Positions 1 through 9,994 of a stretch of 54,869 bases of DNA are shown here, in pieces. The stretch is from Pseudomonadota bacterium (GTDB lineage: Bacteria > Desulfobacterota > Desulfobacteria > Desulfobacterales > RPRI01). The position numbers were made by a program, and so were the translations under genes. Location: the NCBI GenBank assembly GCA_018901125.1, contig JAHIFE010000140.1, positions 1-54,869 of the forward strand. Reading direction: 5' to 3'. Under the pieces are notes generated by a model. It did no database searches. It was not told where the DNA came from and worked only from the letters and a program-made list of their open reading frames with translations. Each line of letters opens with the position of its first letter. The first letter of the stretch is position 1.

Positions 1-142
1 TGGTCAAGGTCAAGGCGGGTGAAAATTTTAACCGCAGGAATACATGGAGTATTTCGAGGATAGCGCTAAAGCTTCACTAAAGTGCAAAATTTTCGCCCAA
101 CGCAGAGATCGGCCAAAATGGGACGTTTTGAAACTGGCTCAC
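1..142. repeat. Dispersed palindromic repeat (MITE-like), partial copy
   Basis: The first 31 bases recur at 54839-54869 with one mismatch. Further in, AAAATTTTCGCCC (91-103) and CGTTTTGAAA..TGGCTCAC (124-142) are the approximate reverse complement of the arm seen at 54811-54869. The window therefore starts inside the left arm of an imperfect palindromic element of about 170 bp and contains its centre and right arm. No ORF lies inside it, so it is non-autonomous. The first real gene starts about 110 bases further on. Confidence 0.7.
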
Positions 143-249
143 AAGTTATACTCTTTTGCAAAATAGCGTTTAATGCTCATCGATTTTACCATTTAATACT
201 CATTATTTTTGATATAAATTTGCTTTTATCAAAGTTAGGAATATCAGAT

Positions 250-1152
250 ATGAAGATATTAATTACCGGTGGAACAGGTTTTGTAGGGTCGTACCTTTCA
301 GATGCCTTTGTCAAAAAAGGGTATCATGTTATATCTGTTGGCGGACCTCCGTCAGACAATGCATTGAGGCATCATAATTTAAAATATGTCTTAGCAGATA
401 CAACTCAAAAAGGCTCTTGGCAAGAAGAACTTAATGATGTTGACGCTGTTATCAATCTTGCCGGAAGGTCTATATTCAGCCGCTGGAATGAAGAATACAA
501 AAAATCCATACACTCAAGCAGAATACTTACCACACGCAATCTCGTTGAAGCCCTTCCCTCAGGCAGAGACATTACTCTTTGCAGCACTTCGGCAGCAGGA
601 TACTATGGAAACAGGGGTGATGATATACTGGCTGAAGATGAGCCTGCCGGAAATGATTTTCTTGCGACAGTATGCACAGACTGGGAAAAAGAAGCGTTTA
701 AGGCGAAAGACAAGGGAATCAGAGTTGCTGTAACACGTTTTGGCATTGTTCTCGGAAAAGGCGGCGGCGCGTTAAAACAAATGATACCGCCCATACGTTA
801 TTTTGTCGGAGGACCTCTTGGGAGCGGAAAGCAGTGGTTCCCATGGATTCATATCGAAGATCTTGTTTCGGCAATGCTTTTTATATTTGAGAACAAATCT
901 GTAAGCGGAGCATTAAATTTTACTGCACCGGGATCCATCAGAAACATTGAATTGGTTAAAACAATTGCCGGAATTCTTCACAGGCCGGCCTTTATGCCTG
1001 CTCCCGCTTTTATAATAAAGATTTTGTTGGGAGAATTCGGAGCATCCATTCTGGCAAGCCAGCGTGTAATTCCCGAAAAGCTTTTAAAATATGGTTTTGA
1101 GTTTAAATATCCGGATATTAAGAGCGCGCTTAATAGTATTATCACAAGATGA
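250..1152 (+). CDS. TIGR01777-family epimerase (SDR39U1-like, YfcH type)
   Basis: A 300-residue NAD(P)-binding protein of the extended/atypical SDR class. The N terminus has the Rossmann motif GGTGFVG (residues 7-13), and the middle has the family-typical AAGYYGNRG and a PWIHIEDL segment. The C-terminal part fits DUF1731. Length matches the family (about 300). The frame is open upstream to 82, but that stretch lies in the repeat and reads poorly. The ATG at 250 opens directly on MKILITGG and has an AGGA about 8 bases upstream. The physiological substrate of this family is not established. It is monocistronic on the plus strand, convergent with acnA. Confidence 0.85.
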   Translation: MKILITGGTGFVGSYLSDAFVKKGYHVISVGGPPSDNALRHHNLKYVLADTTQKGSWQEELNDVDAVINLAGRSIFSRWNEEYKKSIHSSRILTTRNLVEALPSGRDITLCSTSAAGYYGNRGDDILAEDEPAGNDFLATVCTDWEKEAFKAKDKGIRVAVTRFGIVLGKGGGALKQMIPPIRYFVGGPLGSGKQWFPWIHIEDLVSAMLFIFENKSVSGALNFTAPGSIRNIELVKTIAGILHRPAFMPAPAFIIKILLGEFGASILASQRVIPEKLLKYGFEFKYPDIKSALNSIITR

Positions 1153-1208
1153 CAATGATTGTTTCCCTGTTTATTGATAGTATTTTGAAAAGGTGATGAT
1201 TATCTGAT

Positions 1209-3893
1209 TCAAATATCAGATATATTTCTTAAAACGTAAGGAAGTATCCCGCCGTTAATAAAATAGTTCATCTCTGACTTGGAATCAATTCTTGCAATAA
1301 CATTAAATACTGTTTTTCTGCTATCTTTATGGCATGCTGAAACCAAAAGCTTTTTTTGAGGGTAAAAATTATTTTCAATTCCTTCAATATCGTAAACCTC
1401 TGTTCCGTCTAACCCCAGCACCTCATAATTTATCCCTTCATCAAATTGCAGAGGAAGTACTCCCATACAGACAAGATTGCTGCGGTGAATTCTTTCAAAA
1501 CTTTCTGCAATCACGGCTTTAACTCCCAAAAGAAAAGTTCCTTTTGCTGCCCAGTCACGTGAACTTCCGGTTCCATATTCCCTGCCTGCTATTACTATTA
1601 GAGGAACGCCAGTATTCTTATAAGTCATTGCAGCATCATATATTGGCGCAAGTTCTTTTTCAGGAAGTAATGTGGTCCATCCTCCGCTTGTGCCGGGAGC
1701 AAGCTTATTTTTTAAGCGAATATTGCCAAATGTGCCACGCATCATTATTTCATGGTTTCCACGATACGAACCAAAAGAGTTAAATTCATCAGGTAATATT
1801 TTTTTACTGATAAGATATTTTCCGGCAGGACTGTCAACCGGAATTGCTCCAGCTGGTGATATATGATCGGTTGTTATAGAATCTCCAAGAAGAGCAAGCA
1901 CTCTTGCATTTTTAATATCTTCAGTTTTGGGAATTGTTTTAGTTATATCGGTAAAAAAAGGAGGATTTTTAATATATATTGAGTCGATATCCCATTTAAA
2001 AATTGATCCGTCAGAAACCGGCAGTGATTGCCATTGTTCTGATCCTTCAAATACGGTGGAATACTCTTTTATGAACATATCCGGAGTTAAAAGAGTTTTT
2101 AAAATTTGGCTGATCTCTTTGGAAGATGGCCATATTTCACAAAGGAATATAGCCTTACCGTCTTTGGTTATTCCTATCGGCTCAGTTTCAAAATCGATAT
2201 CGATTTTGCCGACTATTGCATAAGCTACTACAAGCGGCGGAGAAGCAAGAAAGTTTGCACGTATAAGGGGCGAAATCCTTCCTTCAAAATTCCGGTTGCC
2301 GCTTAATACCGAAGCAACAAGAAAATTATTTTTTGTTATAGCTTTTGCAACAGAATCATGAAGTGGGCCGCTATTTCCTATACAGGTAGTACAGCCGTAA
2401 GCTACAATATTAAACTTAAGCTTTTCAAGATATGACAACAGCCCTGATTTATTAAGGTAGCCGGAAACAACTTTGGAACCGGGAGCAATACTTGTTTTTA
2501 CCCATGGTTTAACCGACAGGCCCTGTAAAACCGCATTTTTTGCAAGAAGACCCGCACCGATAAGAGCTGAAGGATTGGAAGTATTTGTGCAACTTGTTAT
2601 TGCCGCAATAACAACAGAACCATGCCCTATGCTTGCCGAAACTCCACCATCCATATCAATACTAACGTGTGTGTTTTCCTGATCATGATCAACCTGATTT
2701 GTTTTATTAAATACTTCCTTAACCTGAAAAAGGGGTATACGCTGCTGAGGTTTTTTCGGACCGGCAATACAAGGTTGAACCGAACTCATATCAAATTCAA
2801 TTGAATCATTAAATGTCGATGCGCTATCTGTATCTTCTCTGAAAAGTCCCTGTTCTTTTGTATATGTTTCAACCAGAGATATAATGTGCTCGGAACGGCC
2901 TGTTAATCGCAGGTATTTTAATGTAATATCATCTACCGGGAAAAACCCCATTGTAGCTCCGTATTCAGGGGCCATGTTTGCAATGGTTGCCCGATTTTCC
3001 AAGCTTAGGTTTGATAACCCGGGTCCGTAAAATTCCACAAATTTTCCTACAACGCCTTTTTTTCTCAAAAGCTCGGTTATATATAAAACAAGATCTGTTG
3101 CAGTTGCTTGATCGGAAAGTTCTCCCGTCAGTTTAAAACCAAGCACCTGAGGAGAAAGAAGATAATATGGATTTCCGAGCATCACAGCTTCAGCCTCAAT
3201 TCCACCCACACCCCATCCAAGCACACCTGCTCCATTTATCATTGTTGTGTGTGAATCAAGGCCAAACACACTGTCAGGAAAAACGGTTTTTATATTTCCG
3301 GTCTCTTTTATAAAAACGACTCTTGCAAGGTATTCAAGGTTAACCTGATGGCATATGCCTGTTGCCGGAGGAACGACACGGAAATTATCAAAATTCTTCT
3401 GTCCCCATTTTAAAAAAGCATAGCGCTCAAAGTTGCGTTTGAACTCATAATAAATATTTTCTTCAAGAGAAGTTATTTTGCCATAAGAATCAACCTGAAC
3501 CGAATGATCAATAACCAGCTCTGAAGGTATGCAGGGATTGATTTTCAAAGGGTCTCCGTAAAGACGATTTGAAGCATCGCGCATTGCAGCTAAATCGACT
3601 ATGGCCGGAACTCCCGTAAAGTCCTGCAAAAGGACCCGGGCAGGCATAAAAGGCAACTCAAAGCTTTCTTTATCTATGCTCCACGAAGCAAGATTATTGA
3701 TATCATTTTTTGTAAATAAAAAACCATCTTCATTTCTGATAAGATTTTCAAGAAGTATTTTTATGCAAGAAGGAAATCGAGATAAATCTTTAAAACCTGC
3801 CTCAGCGAGTTTGTTCAAACTGAAATATGTATATTCCTGATCATCCAATTTAAAAGTTGCTTTTGCACCAAAACTGTTTTTACTACCAGCCAT
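1209..3893 (-). CDS. acnA: Aconitate hydratase, AcnA/IRP type
   Basis: Interconverts citrate and isocitrate in the cytoplasmic TCA cycle. It is 894 residues, the normal length for AcnA-type enzymes. The three cysteines that hold the 4Fe-4S cluster are visible at Cys435 (in SCTNTSN) and Cys501/Cys504 (in GCTTCIGNSG). The swivel domain carries the substrate-arginine segment GREYGTGSSRDW. It is the last gene of a minus-strand run pabA-pabBC-acnA with only 19 bases after pabBC, so co-transcription is plausible although the functions are unrelated. In an anaerobe it fits complete oxidation of acetyl-CoA or anabolic 2-oxoglutarate supply. Confidence 0.97.
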   Translation of the reverse strand: MAGSKNSFGAKATFKLDDQEYTYFSLNKLAEAGFKDLSRFPSCIKILLENLIRNEDGFLFTKNDINNLASWSIDKESFELPFMPARVLLQDFTGVPAIVDLAAMRDASNRLYGDPLKINPCIPSELVIDHSVQVDSYGKITSLEENIYYEFKRNFERYAFLKWGQKNFDNFRVVPPATGICHQVNLEYLARVVFIKETGNIKTVFPDSVFGLDSHTTMINGAGVLGWGVGGIEAEAVMLGNPYYLLSPQVLGFKLTGELSDQATATDLVLYITELLRKKGVVGKFVEFYGPGLSNLSLENRATIANMAPEYGATMGFFPVDDITLKYLRLTGRSEHIISLVETYTKEQGLFREDTDSASTFNDSIEFDMSSVQPCIAGPKKPQQRIPLFQVKEVFNKTNQVDHDQENTHVSIDMDGGVSASIGHGSVVIAAITSCTNTSNPSALIGAGLLAKNAVLQGLSVKPWVKTSIAPGSKVVSGYLNKSGLLSYLEKLKFNIVAYGCTTCIGNSGPLHDSVAKAITKNNFLVASVLSGNRNFEGRISPLIRANFLASPPLVVAYAIVGKIDIDFETEPIGITKDGKAIFLCEIWPSSKEISQILKTLLTPDMFIKEYSTVFEGSEQWQSLPVSDGSIFKWDIDSIYIKNPPFFTDITKTIPKTEDIKNARVLALLGDSITTDHISPAGAIPVDSPAGKYLISKKILPDEFNSFGSYRGNHEIMMRGTFGNIRLKNKLAPGTSGGWTTLLPEKELAPIYDAAMTYKNTGVPLIVIAGREYGTGSSRDWAAKGTFLLGVKAVIAESFERIHRSNLVCMGVLPLQFDEGINYEVLGLDGTEVYDIEGIENNFYPQKKLLVSACHKDSRKTVFNVIARIDSKSEMNYFINGGILPYVLRNISDI

Positions 3894-3912
3894 ATTTTCT
3901 CCACAATATTAA

Positions 3913-6135
3913 TTAAAGCAGTTCGTTGTTTATTTTTTCACAAAGGTCAAAAGAGCTATTAAGTTTTTTACCATCTAACCCAATTGCGGGTACAGCTCCC
4001 ATCAGAGAATTCGTAAGAATTACACCATCAGCAGCAAACAAATCATCCGGCAAAAATTTTTTATCCTCAAATTGATACCCCCATTTCAAAAGCAGTTTTT
4101 TGACTGCTGTTTCCATTATACCACAAAGCACATGGGTTGACACAGGTCTTATAATTTTATTTCCATAAACAATTAGAATATTTGCTGTATTGGTTTCAGA
4201 TATACTTCCATCCGGATTAATTATCAGCGCTTCATCAGCCCCCTTTTCTTTTGCCCATTGCCCTGCAAGTAAATAGTATAAATAATTTAAAGTCTTATAG
4301 CTTGCAAGAGGGGTCTGCCTTGGTTCGGTATACAGAGCAAGATTTAATCCTTTATTGCTTTTTAACTGAGGCCTTTTTGAATAAGCTTTAGCAATAACCA
4401 ATAAATCATAGTTTGCCATAGAATAGTTTTCTCCGCCTTTTGCTGCAATAATCTTTGCGGAAACTGTTTCATTTAAAAGCCCGTTTGCTGCAATCACCTG
4501 TTTGATTATATCTTCCCATGTTAAATCTGGCGGGGTATCTTTGAAAAAATATTCCCATGCATTATTAAACCTGCGGATATGTTCATTAAGAAAAGCCGGA
4601 TTTCCTTTATTTACACGGATTGTTTCAAAAAACCCATATCCATACATAAAACCTTCACTGCAAGCACAAACGCATGAGTTATCATCAGGTTTTAATATGC
4701 CATTATGCCAGATGAATGATTTCTCAATCGCGGCTTCTTTTGTTGTTTCAAATGTATCCATTATTGTCCGGCCTTTGTGCAAAGTCTCATCGTATTCATC
4801 TTCAGGATTTGAATCCAAAACTATCCCACCTCCGACTGAATAAACAATCTTGTTGTTTAAAAGACTGATAGTGCGTATTGCTATTGAAAAATCCATTGTA
4901 TTATGAAAACTTATATAACCGATTGATCCGGTATAGATATGGCGGCGGCAGGGTTCAAGCTCATCAATGATCTCCATAGCTCTTATTTTAGGACAACCTG
5001 TTATGGAACCTCCTGGAAAAATTGCCTTGATTAAATCCACCTGATCCTTATCATCTTTAAGAATCCCTTCCACAACTGATACAAGATGATATACATTCCG
5101 GTAAGCTTCTATTCTTTTATGCTCCACGACTTCAACAGATCCTGCTTTACAAACTTTACCGAAGTCATTGCGAAGAAGATCAACTATCATGGACAGTTCG
5201 GCATCATCTTTACTGCTTTCCAAAAGATCACTTTTCAGTTTTTCATCTTCTGAAGGTGTTGCCCCCCTTGGTCTTGTACCCTTTATCGGTCTTGTTTCAA
5301 TCTTAGTTCCCTGTTGGAGTATAAAGCGTTCCGGAGAAGTAGAAATGATTTGAAGAGTATCACCGTTAATGTATGAAAAAAATGCTGCGGGATTATTTTC
5401 GTAAAGTGTAGCAAAAAGGGCGAAAGCATCCCCTGAAAAATCAGCTATAAAACGCTGCGACAGGTTGACCTGATAAACATCACCCGCTTTAATGTATTCT
5501 TTGATTTTATTAACAGCTTCAATGTATGAATCTTTACTGAAACACGATGTAAAATTTCCTGCATGCATTTCATTTCTCTTTTTAGAAAGTCTGCCTTCAA
5601 AGATTTGCCTGAATGTATGAAGGGCTTTGTCTTTGTCCTTATTTTGCGGAGAAATAATCAGATCGGTCTCATCAGTTAACCTGTCATGAACAACTGTTAT
5701 TGAAGGAGCATAAAACAAAACATCCGGCATTTGTATATCATTAAGACTTGTCCGGGGCAATTTTTCAAGTGAGTCTTTTAGATCATATGACAAGTAGCCC
5801 ATAAGTCCTGACATAAATGGGATATCATTATAAGCATCATTCATTTTGTATTTATTTAATATTAACCGAAGCACATCGAAAGGGTTTGAATTGTAATGAA
5901 TAGTTCCTTCTGAAGTAGTAAGGTAAAGATTTTGATTATAACCTGAAACAGTAAGCCATGGCAATATTCCCAGTATATGATATCTTGCACAATCATGGTC
6001 TCCGCCGCTCATAAAAACCACGGTTCCTGCAAGATGAGCAAACCTTGAAACAAAATCCATAAACGGTTCGCCCAACACTATTTTTTGTCTGTAATTATTT
6101 TCGGTTTTTTTCTCAAAATCTTTTTTTGCAGGCAT
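3913..6135 (-). CDS. pabB: Aminodeoxychorismate synthase component I fused to aminodeoxychorismate lyase
   Basis: A 740-residue bifunctional protein of p-aminobenzoate (folate) synthesis. Residues about 1-470 are the chorismate-binding domain: KAGDVYQVNLSQRF (216-229), PIKGTRPRG (283-291) and GGSITGCPKIRAMEI (375-389). The lysine in PIKGT, where anthranilate synthases have alanine (PIAGT), argues for PabB over TrpE. Residues about 475-740 are a class IV PLP aminotransferase/lyase domain (GYGFFETIRV, then SYKTLNYL holding the probable PLP lysine, SETNTANIL), i.e. PabC. Together with PabA encoded 12 bases upstream this makes chorismate to p-aminobenzoate in two proteins. The ribosome binding site is weak (TCTGGA), which suggests coupling to pabA. 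Confidence 0.93.
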   Translation of the reverse strand: MPAKKDFEKKTENNYRQKIVLGEPFMDFVSRFAHLAGTVVFMSGGDHDCARYHILGILPWLTVSGYNQNLYLTTSEGTIHYNSNPFDVLRLILNKYKMNDAYNDIPFMSGLMGYLSYDLKDSLEKLPRTSLNDIQMPDVLFYAPSITVVHDRLTDETDLIISPQNKDKDKALHTFRQIFEGRLSKKRNEMHAGNFTSCFSKDSYIEAVNKIKEYIKAGDVYQVNLSQRFIADFSGDAFALFATLYENNPAAFFSYINGDTLQIISTSPERFILQQGTKIETRPIKGTRPRGATPSEDEKLKSDLLESSKDDAELSMIVDLLRNDFGKVCKAGSVEVVEHKRIEAYRNVYHLVSVVEGILKDDKDQVDLIKAIFPGGSITGCPKIRAMEIIDELEPCRRHIYTGSIGYISFHNTMDFSIAIRTISLLNNKIVYSVGGGIVLDSNPEDEYDETLHKGRTIMDTFETTKEAAIEKSFIWHNGILKPDDNSCVCACSEGFMYGYGFFETIRVNKGNPAFLNEHIRRFNNAWEYFFKDTPPDLTWEDIIKQVIAANGLLNETVSAKIIAAKGGENYSMANYDLLVIAKAYSKRPQLKSNKGLNLALYTEPRQTPLASYKTLNYLYYLLAGQWAKEKGADEALIINPDGSISETNTANILIVYGNKIIRPVSTHVLCGIMETAVKKLLLKWGYQFEDKKFLPDDLFAADGVILTNSLMGAVPAIGLDGKKLNSSFDLCEKINNELL

Positions 6136-6147
6136 GTTATCCAGATT

Positions 6148-6720
6148 TCAGCGTTTATTAATATTTAAAAAATTATCCACAAGTATCCGGCCATTTTCAG
6201 TTAAAAAACTTTCCGGATGAAATTGGACACCATGTAGCGGATAAATATCATGAGAAAGCCCCATAATAGTTCCATCAGTGGTTCTGGCTGTTACTGCAAG
6301 CAAGCTTTCGTTCAATTTTACCATAAGCGAATGATATCGAGCTGCCCTGAAAGGAAGCGGCATACCTTTGAAAATGCCGATGTTATTATGTTCAATCATA
6401 CTCGTTTTCCCATGCATAGGCTGAAAAGAGCGAACGGTAATGCCTCCAAAAGCCTCGTTAATGCATTGCATTCCAAGACAAACCCCGAGAATAGGGATTT
6501 TTTTATAAAAAGTTTTTATGATGAGTGTCGATATGCCGGAATTTGCCGGATCCTTCGGGCCGGGGCTGACAAGAATATAATCCGGCTTCATTACTTCAAT
6601 CTGCCTGATAGTGATCATATCATTTCTATGAACTTCTACAGAAAGATCATAGAGCATAAACATCTGCACAAGATTGAATGTAAAAGAATCATAATTGTCT
6701 ATAACTAAAAGCTTTTTCAA
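6148..6720 (-). CDS. pabA: Glutamine amidotransferase subunit (PabA/TrpG)
   Basis: A 190-residue class I glutamine amidotransferase that supplies ammonia to the chorismate enzyme. The catalytic Cys81 lies in GVCLGMQ and the His167/Glu169 pair in FHPESF. NYDSFTFNLVQ at the N terminus is typical of PabA/TrpG. Because the adjacent partner is a PabB-type enzyme and no other trp genes are present, its job is p-aminobenzoate synthesis, though such subunits can serve both pathways. The start ATG at 6720 is preceded by AGGAA. A perfect 10-bp inverted repeat lies just upstream (6734-6767). Confidence 0.93.
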   Translation of the reverse strand: MKKLLVIDNYDSFTFNLVQMFMLYDLSVEVHRNDMITIRQIEVMKPDYILVSPGPKDPANSGISTLIIKTFYKKIPILGVCLGMQCINEAFGGITVRSFQPMHGKTSMIEHNNIGIFKGMPLPFRAARYHSLMVKLNESLLAVTARTTDGTIMGLSHDIYPLHGVQFHPESFLTENGRILVDNFLNINKR

Positions 6721-6733
6721 AATAAGGTTCCTG

Positions 6734-6767
6734 ATAATTTCAATATGGACAACAATGTTGAAATTAT
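6734..6767. promoter_or_regulatory. Inverted repeat upstream of pabA
   Basis: ATAATTTCAA (6734-6743) and TTGAAATTAT (6758-6767) are perfect reverse complements separated by 14 bases. The element begins 14 bases before the pabA start, with the ribosome binding site in between. It could be an operator or a leader hairpin that affects translation of the pab operon. It has no U-run, so it is not an intrinsic terminator. Confidence 0.4.
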
Positions 6768-7164
6768 AACTTTATTTAAAGGACGGAATTCCCCTATCCA
6801 GTTGATAGAATCAAATTTAATATAATAGCTATCTGTTAAACATTATGATAGATATCAATTCATATATACTGAATCCAATAAATATTTTTTTAATTCTGCC
6901 GATATATATATTTATAAGTTCAAACAGCAAAATGTATTATATTGTTTTATGTGTCAACTCAATATATTATCAAATTTTAAATAAGTGAATAACTTATGGA
7001 TATAATTATACCTGCTCATGCGAACAAGAATATGATATGTTTTTGGACACTCATGTAATTGCATTTACAATAATTATTGCTGTATTCTTCAAGAGATGAT
7101 ATACAACTGTTATTCAGTTTTTTATAAATAATCGAAAAGAGCCATAAAGCGTAAGGAATATCAA
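6768..7164. other. AT-rich intergenic region, no gene seen
   Basis: This stretch separates the divergent pabA operon and the D,D-carboxypeptidase gene. It is very AT-rich, contains no reading frame with coding character, and presumably holds both promoters. I could not assign -35/-10 boxes with confidence because AT-rich matches are too frequent here. Confidence 0.5.
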
Positions 7165-8313
7165 GTGATAAAATTCCATTGCAAAAAGAAGTATTGCCTG
7201 CCACTTATTTATATAGTGATTTCGATATTTTTTTTATTTTATTCGAATATAATATCGGCTTCTGATAAACTTCCAGGGTTTAAAAACAATACAGGCTATA
7301 CAGGCTATAAAAATAAATCTAATATAGCTCCAAAAACCAGAGCCGTTGTAGCAATGGATGTATCAACAGGAAAGATACTTTACGCTAAAAATCCTGATCT
7401 TAAATGTTTTCCTGCAAGTACTACAAAATTAATGACCGCTATCGTATCTATTGAAAACGCTGATCTCAACAGAATCGTTATCGTTAGCAAAAACGCATCA
7501 AACGTATCTCCCCATAGAGCTGGTTTTAAAACAGGAGATAAGGTAACAGTTGAGAAACTTCTTTATGCAGCATTAATTGGCTCAGCTAATGATGCCGCTG
7601 TTGCGCTTGCCGAAGGGATCTCAGGATCTGTGCCGGAGTTTGTTGAACTTATGAATAAAAAAGCTGCCGAAATCGGAGCGAATAACACCAGATTTATAAA
7701 TCCAAACGGTCTTCCCGGAACGGGGCAATATATAACAGCGTCAGATTTGTCAAAGATAATGCAATATGCGCTTAGGTATCCGATATTGAAAGAAATTATA
7801 GGCACACGATTTGCTGAAATTTCAACCCTTGGTGGAACACCCATATTTTTAAAAAATACAAATAAGTTATTATGGTCTGATGAAGAGATTATCGGAGGAA
7901 AGACAGGATACACACGAAGAGCAGGCCACTGTTTCGTAGGAGCTGCCGAACGGGAAAATGATAAAATTATAGTGGCTCTGCTTGGAAGCCCTAGCAGAAA
8001 GGACCTTTGGAAACAGTCAGAAACACTTATTGAAAAGGGATTTGAAGTAAAAGAAAACGGTGAGGAACCACTTGTTTATTGCACACAAACAAAATCCTTT
8101 TTAGAAAAATCATCTTTCGGTAATAGTGTTAAGCTAAAAAATAATAAGAAATACTCTGGAAAAAGATCTATATCGCGTAAATCTAAAAAACATAAAAGAG
8201 AACAGATGCTGGCAAAAAACAATTATATAAATAAAAATATTGCAAACGCAAAATATAATTCAGTAAAGATAATCAATAGTTCAGCATCAACAAAAGATGA
8301 AATCAAAATTTAA
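7165..8313 (+). CDS. D-alanyl-D-alanine carboxypeptidase (S11 family, PBP5/DacF type)
   Basis: A 382-residue exported serine peptidase that trims the terminal D-Ala from peptidoglycan stem peptides. The N terminus is basic and then hydrophobic (residues about 10-31), a signal peptide or anchor. All three penicillin-binding motifs are present: S85-T-T-K88, S140-A-N142 and K246-T-G248. The C-terminal third is lysine/asparagine-rich (from about residue 315) instead of a typical PBP5 beta-domain and amphipathic anchor, so attachment may differ. It starts at a GTG at 7165 with GTAAGGA 7 bases upstream. It is monocistronic, and the next gene is convergent. Confidence 0.92.
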   Translation: MIKFHCKKKYCLPLIYIVISIFFLFYSNIISASDKLPGFKNNTGYTGYKNKSNIAPKTRAVVAMDVSTGKILYAKNPDLKCFPASTTKLMTAIVSIENADLNRIVIVSKNASNVSPHRAGFKTGDKVTVEKLLYAALIGSANDAAVALAEGISGSVPEFVELMNKKAAEIGANNTRFINPNGLPGTGQYITASDLSKIMQYALRYPILKEIIGTRFAEISTLGGTPIFLKNTNKLLWSDEEIIGGKTGYTRRAGHCFVGAAERENDKIIVALLGSPSRKDLWKQSETLIEKGFEVKENGEEPLVYCTQTKSFLEKSSFGNSVKLKNNKKYSGKRSISRKSKKHKREQMLAKNNYINKNIANAKYNSVKIINSSASTKDEIKI

Positions 8314-8338
8314 GATTGACCGGCTTTATACGAGCCAA

Positions 8339-9994
8339 TCATTTGTGATTATGTTGCTTATAAAGAAATGCTCTTTGGCGTAAGGCGTTTCTTTTAACAA
8401 AAGCCCATAAATCAGCTAATTCGGCAGATGAAACTTTCATACCCTCTATGAGTATGGCATCAATTATTTTATTTTGCTTGGCAGCAATATTTAGCCAATG
8501 GCGGAGCGTACGGAATTCGATTCCCAATGATTCTGTAACGCGTCGCAAGGGCATGCCTTTGGCCAATAATTTAAGTGCTTTCAGAAAATTTTCTTCAGAA
8601 GATCTGAGATCATAAAAAATAGTACCTGTACTGTTGCAAAAGGATTTCCCACATTCTTTACAAAGAAATCTGCGGCCTCTGTTTCTTCCTTTTCTCTTGT
8701 ACGTTCCATTTAAAACTATATTATTTTTACCATAAATACCACAAAAAGCGCATTTTGAATTCTGGCATGCCGGTTTATCTGAATTGCTATAATTATCTAT
8801 CTTAGCGTTTATTTTCTTATTATATTGATTGGTTATCAATGGTATATTAAATGAAGTATATTTATCGACCGCTGAAGCACAGGAATCATCATCAACTGTT
8901 AATGCAGCAGAATCATCAACTATTAATGCATCACTAAGACACAATTTGCCAAGTGAGTATTTTTTGGACAATTTAAGAACCATATTTGATGTTTTAGGTT
9001 TAATGGCCGGCAACACTTCTACTTTTGTTCTGTTCAGATCATCCTTCTCTTTTTTTTCATACTCTTTAACCAGCCAATCCCATGGTCCATTAGGTCTCAT
9101 CAGAACATCCAATTTAACTTCATATAGTTTATTAGAAATTTCAGAGTCCATATTGTTATAACATTCTACCACCTTCATTCCCATGTTACTCAAAAGCTTA
9201 TTTTCTTCTTGCAAAGCTGAATAATTGGCAACAATATATCTTCCTTTTTGTTTTATTTCAGAAAGGCATCGTGCAGCATGTATAAGTTTATAATGAGATA
9301 TATTTAAACTTGCCGTATAGGAAGAAAAATATAATAAGACCCCATCGTTGAGAGCAAAAACATTGCTGATTCTTTCGGGGGTTAGGTAATCCTCAAATGT
9401 TTTTTGCTTCTTGAGTTGGTTATAAAATTCCGTTTTTAATGGCAGCCAAATACTATGGCCAACATAATGTCCCCATGAGTCAAAGATTATTTGGTTCAGA
9501 TCTGGAAGAATTACAGAAGCTTTTTCAACAACGTCTCTTCGTAAAGGCTTGGCTGTACAGTAAATATCACGATGACAGGCAAGCACCATGCTAATATGTT
9601 TGTCTGTAGATATGCGTTCACAATTTATTGTAGGATCAATACCCGTTTTTTCAGGATACCTGAATAAATCATGCTGCAAAGATTGTGCTTCTAATGATGA
9701 GTAAGCAAAGCGCCTTTTCTGCAAGGAATACCAGAGTGGCTGATCCGCATTAAGAGCTACACAAACCTGCATGGGTATACCAGTAACCTCGGAAAGATCA
9801 TGTAGATTTTCTATTCGTGCTCGGCGCCGGTTTGCTTCCCAATTCCTTAGTTGCCTGACGCTTACCCCAATCAATCCGGATATCGTTTCCTGACTAAGTT
9901 TACGCCATTGCCGATAGTCTTTAATCAGAGATCCAAGTGACTCGTAGAGTTTGGCATCACTATAGGAAATCTTTGTTCCTCGTAAATAAGCCAT
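8339..9994 (-). CDS. XRE-type regulator with C-terminal IS1 InsA-like zinc ribbon/HTH
   Basis: A 551-residue protein that looks like a transcription regulator of an unusual design. Residues about 20-75 are an XRE/Cro-type HTH (LSQETISGLIGVSVRQLRNW). Residues about 130-300 are an unassigned region with a faint acetyltransferase-like look (NMGMKVVECY near 270-280). A low-complexity linker follows (about 355-400). The C terminus has a four-cysteine zinc ribbon (CAFC near 415, CKEC near 445) and then GMPLRRVTESLGIEFRTLRHW, as in the DNA-binding part of IS1 InsA and related transposase N-terminal domains. There is no DDE catalytic domain. It is paralogous along its whole length to 19245-20744. It is divergent from the DUF1329 gene at 10407, which it may control (inference). 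Confidence 0.75.
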   Translation of the reverse strand: MAYLRGTKISYSDAKLYESLGSLIKDYRQWRKLSQETISGLIGVSVRQLRNWEANRRRARIENLHDLSEVTGIPMQVCVALNADQPLWYSLQKRRFAYSSLEAQSLQHDLFRYPEKTGIDPTINCERISTDKHISMVLACHRDIYCTAKPLRRDVVEKASVILPDLNQIIFDSWGHYVGHSIWLPLKTEFYNQLKKQKTFEDYLTPERISNVFALNDGVLLYFSSYTASLNISHYKLIHAARCLSEIKQKGRYIVANYSALQEENKLLSNMGMKVVECYNNMDSEISNKLYEVKLDVLMRPNGPWDWLVKEYEKKEKDDLNRTKVEVLPAIKPKTSNMVLKLSKKYSLGKLCLSDALIVDDSAALTVDDDSCASAVDKYTSFNIPLITNQYNKKINAKIDNYSNSDKPACQNSKCAFCGIYGKNNIVLNGTYKRKGRNRGRRFLCKECGKSFCNSTGTIFYDLRSSEENFLKALKLLAKGMPLRRVTESLGIEFRTLRHWLNIAAKQNKIIDAILIEGMKVSSAELADLWAFVKRNALRQRAFLYKQHNHK

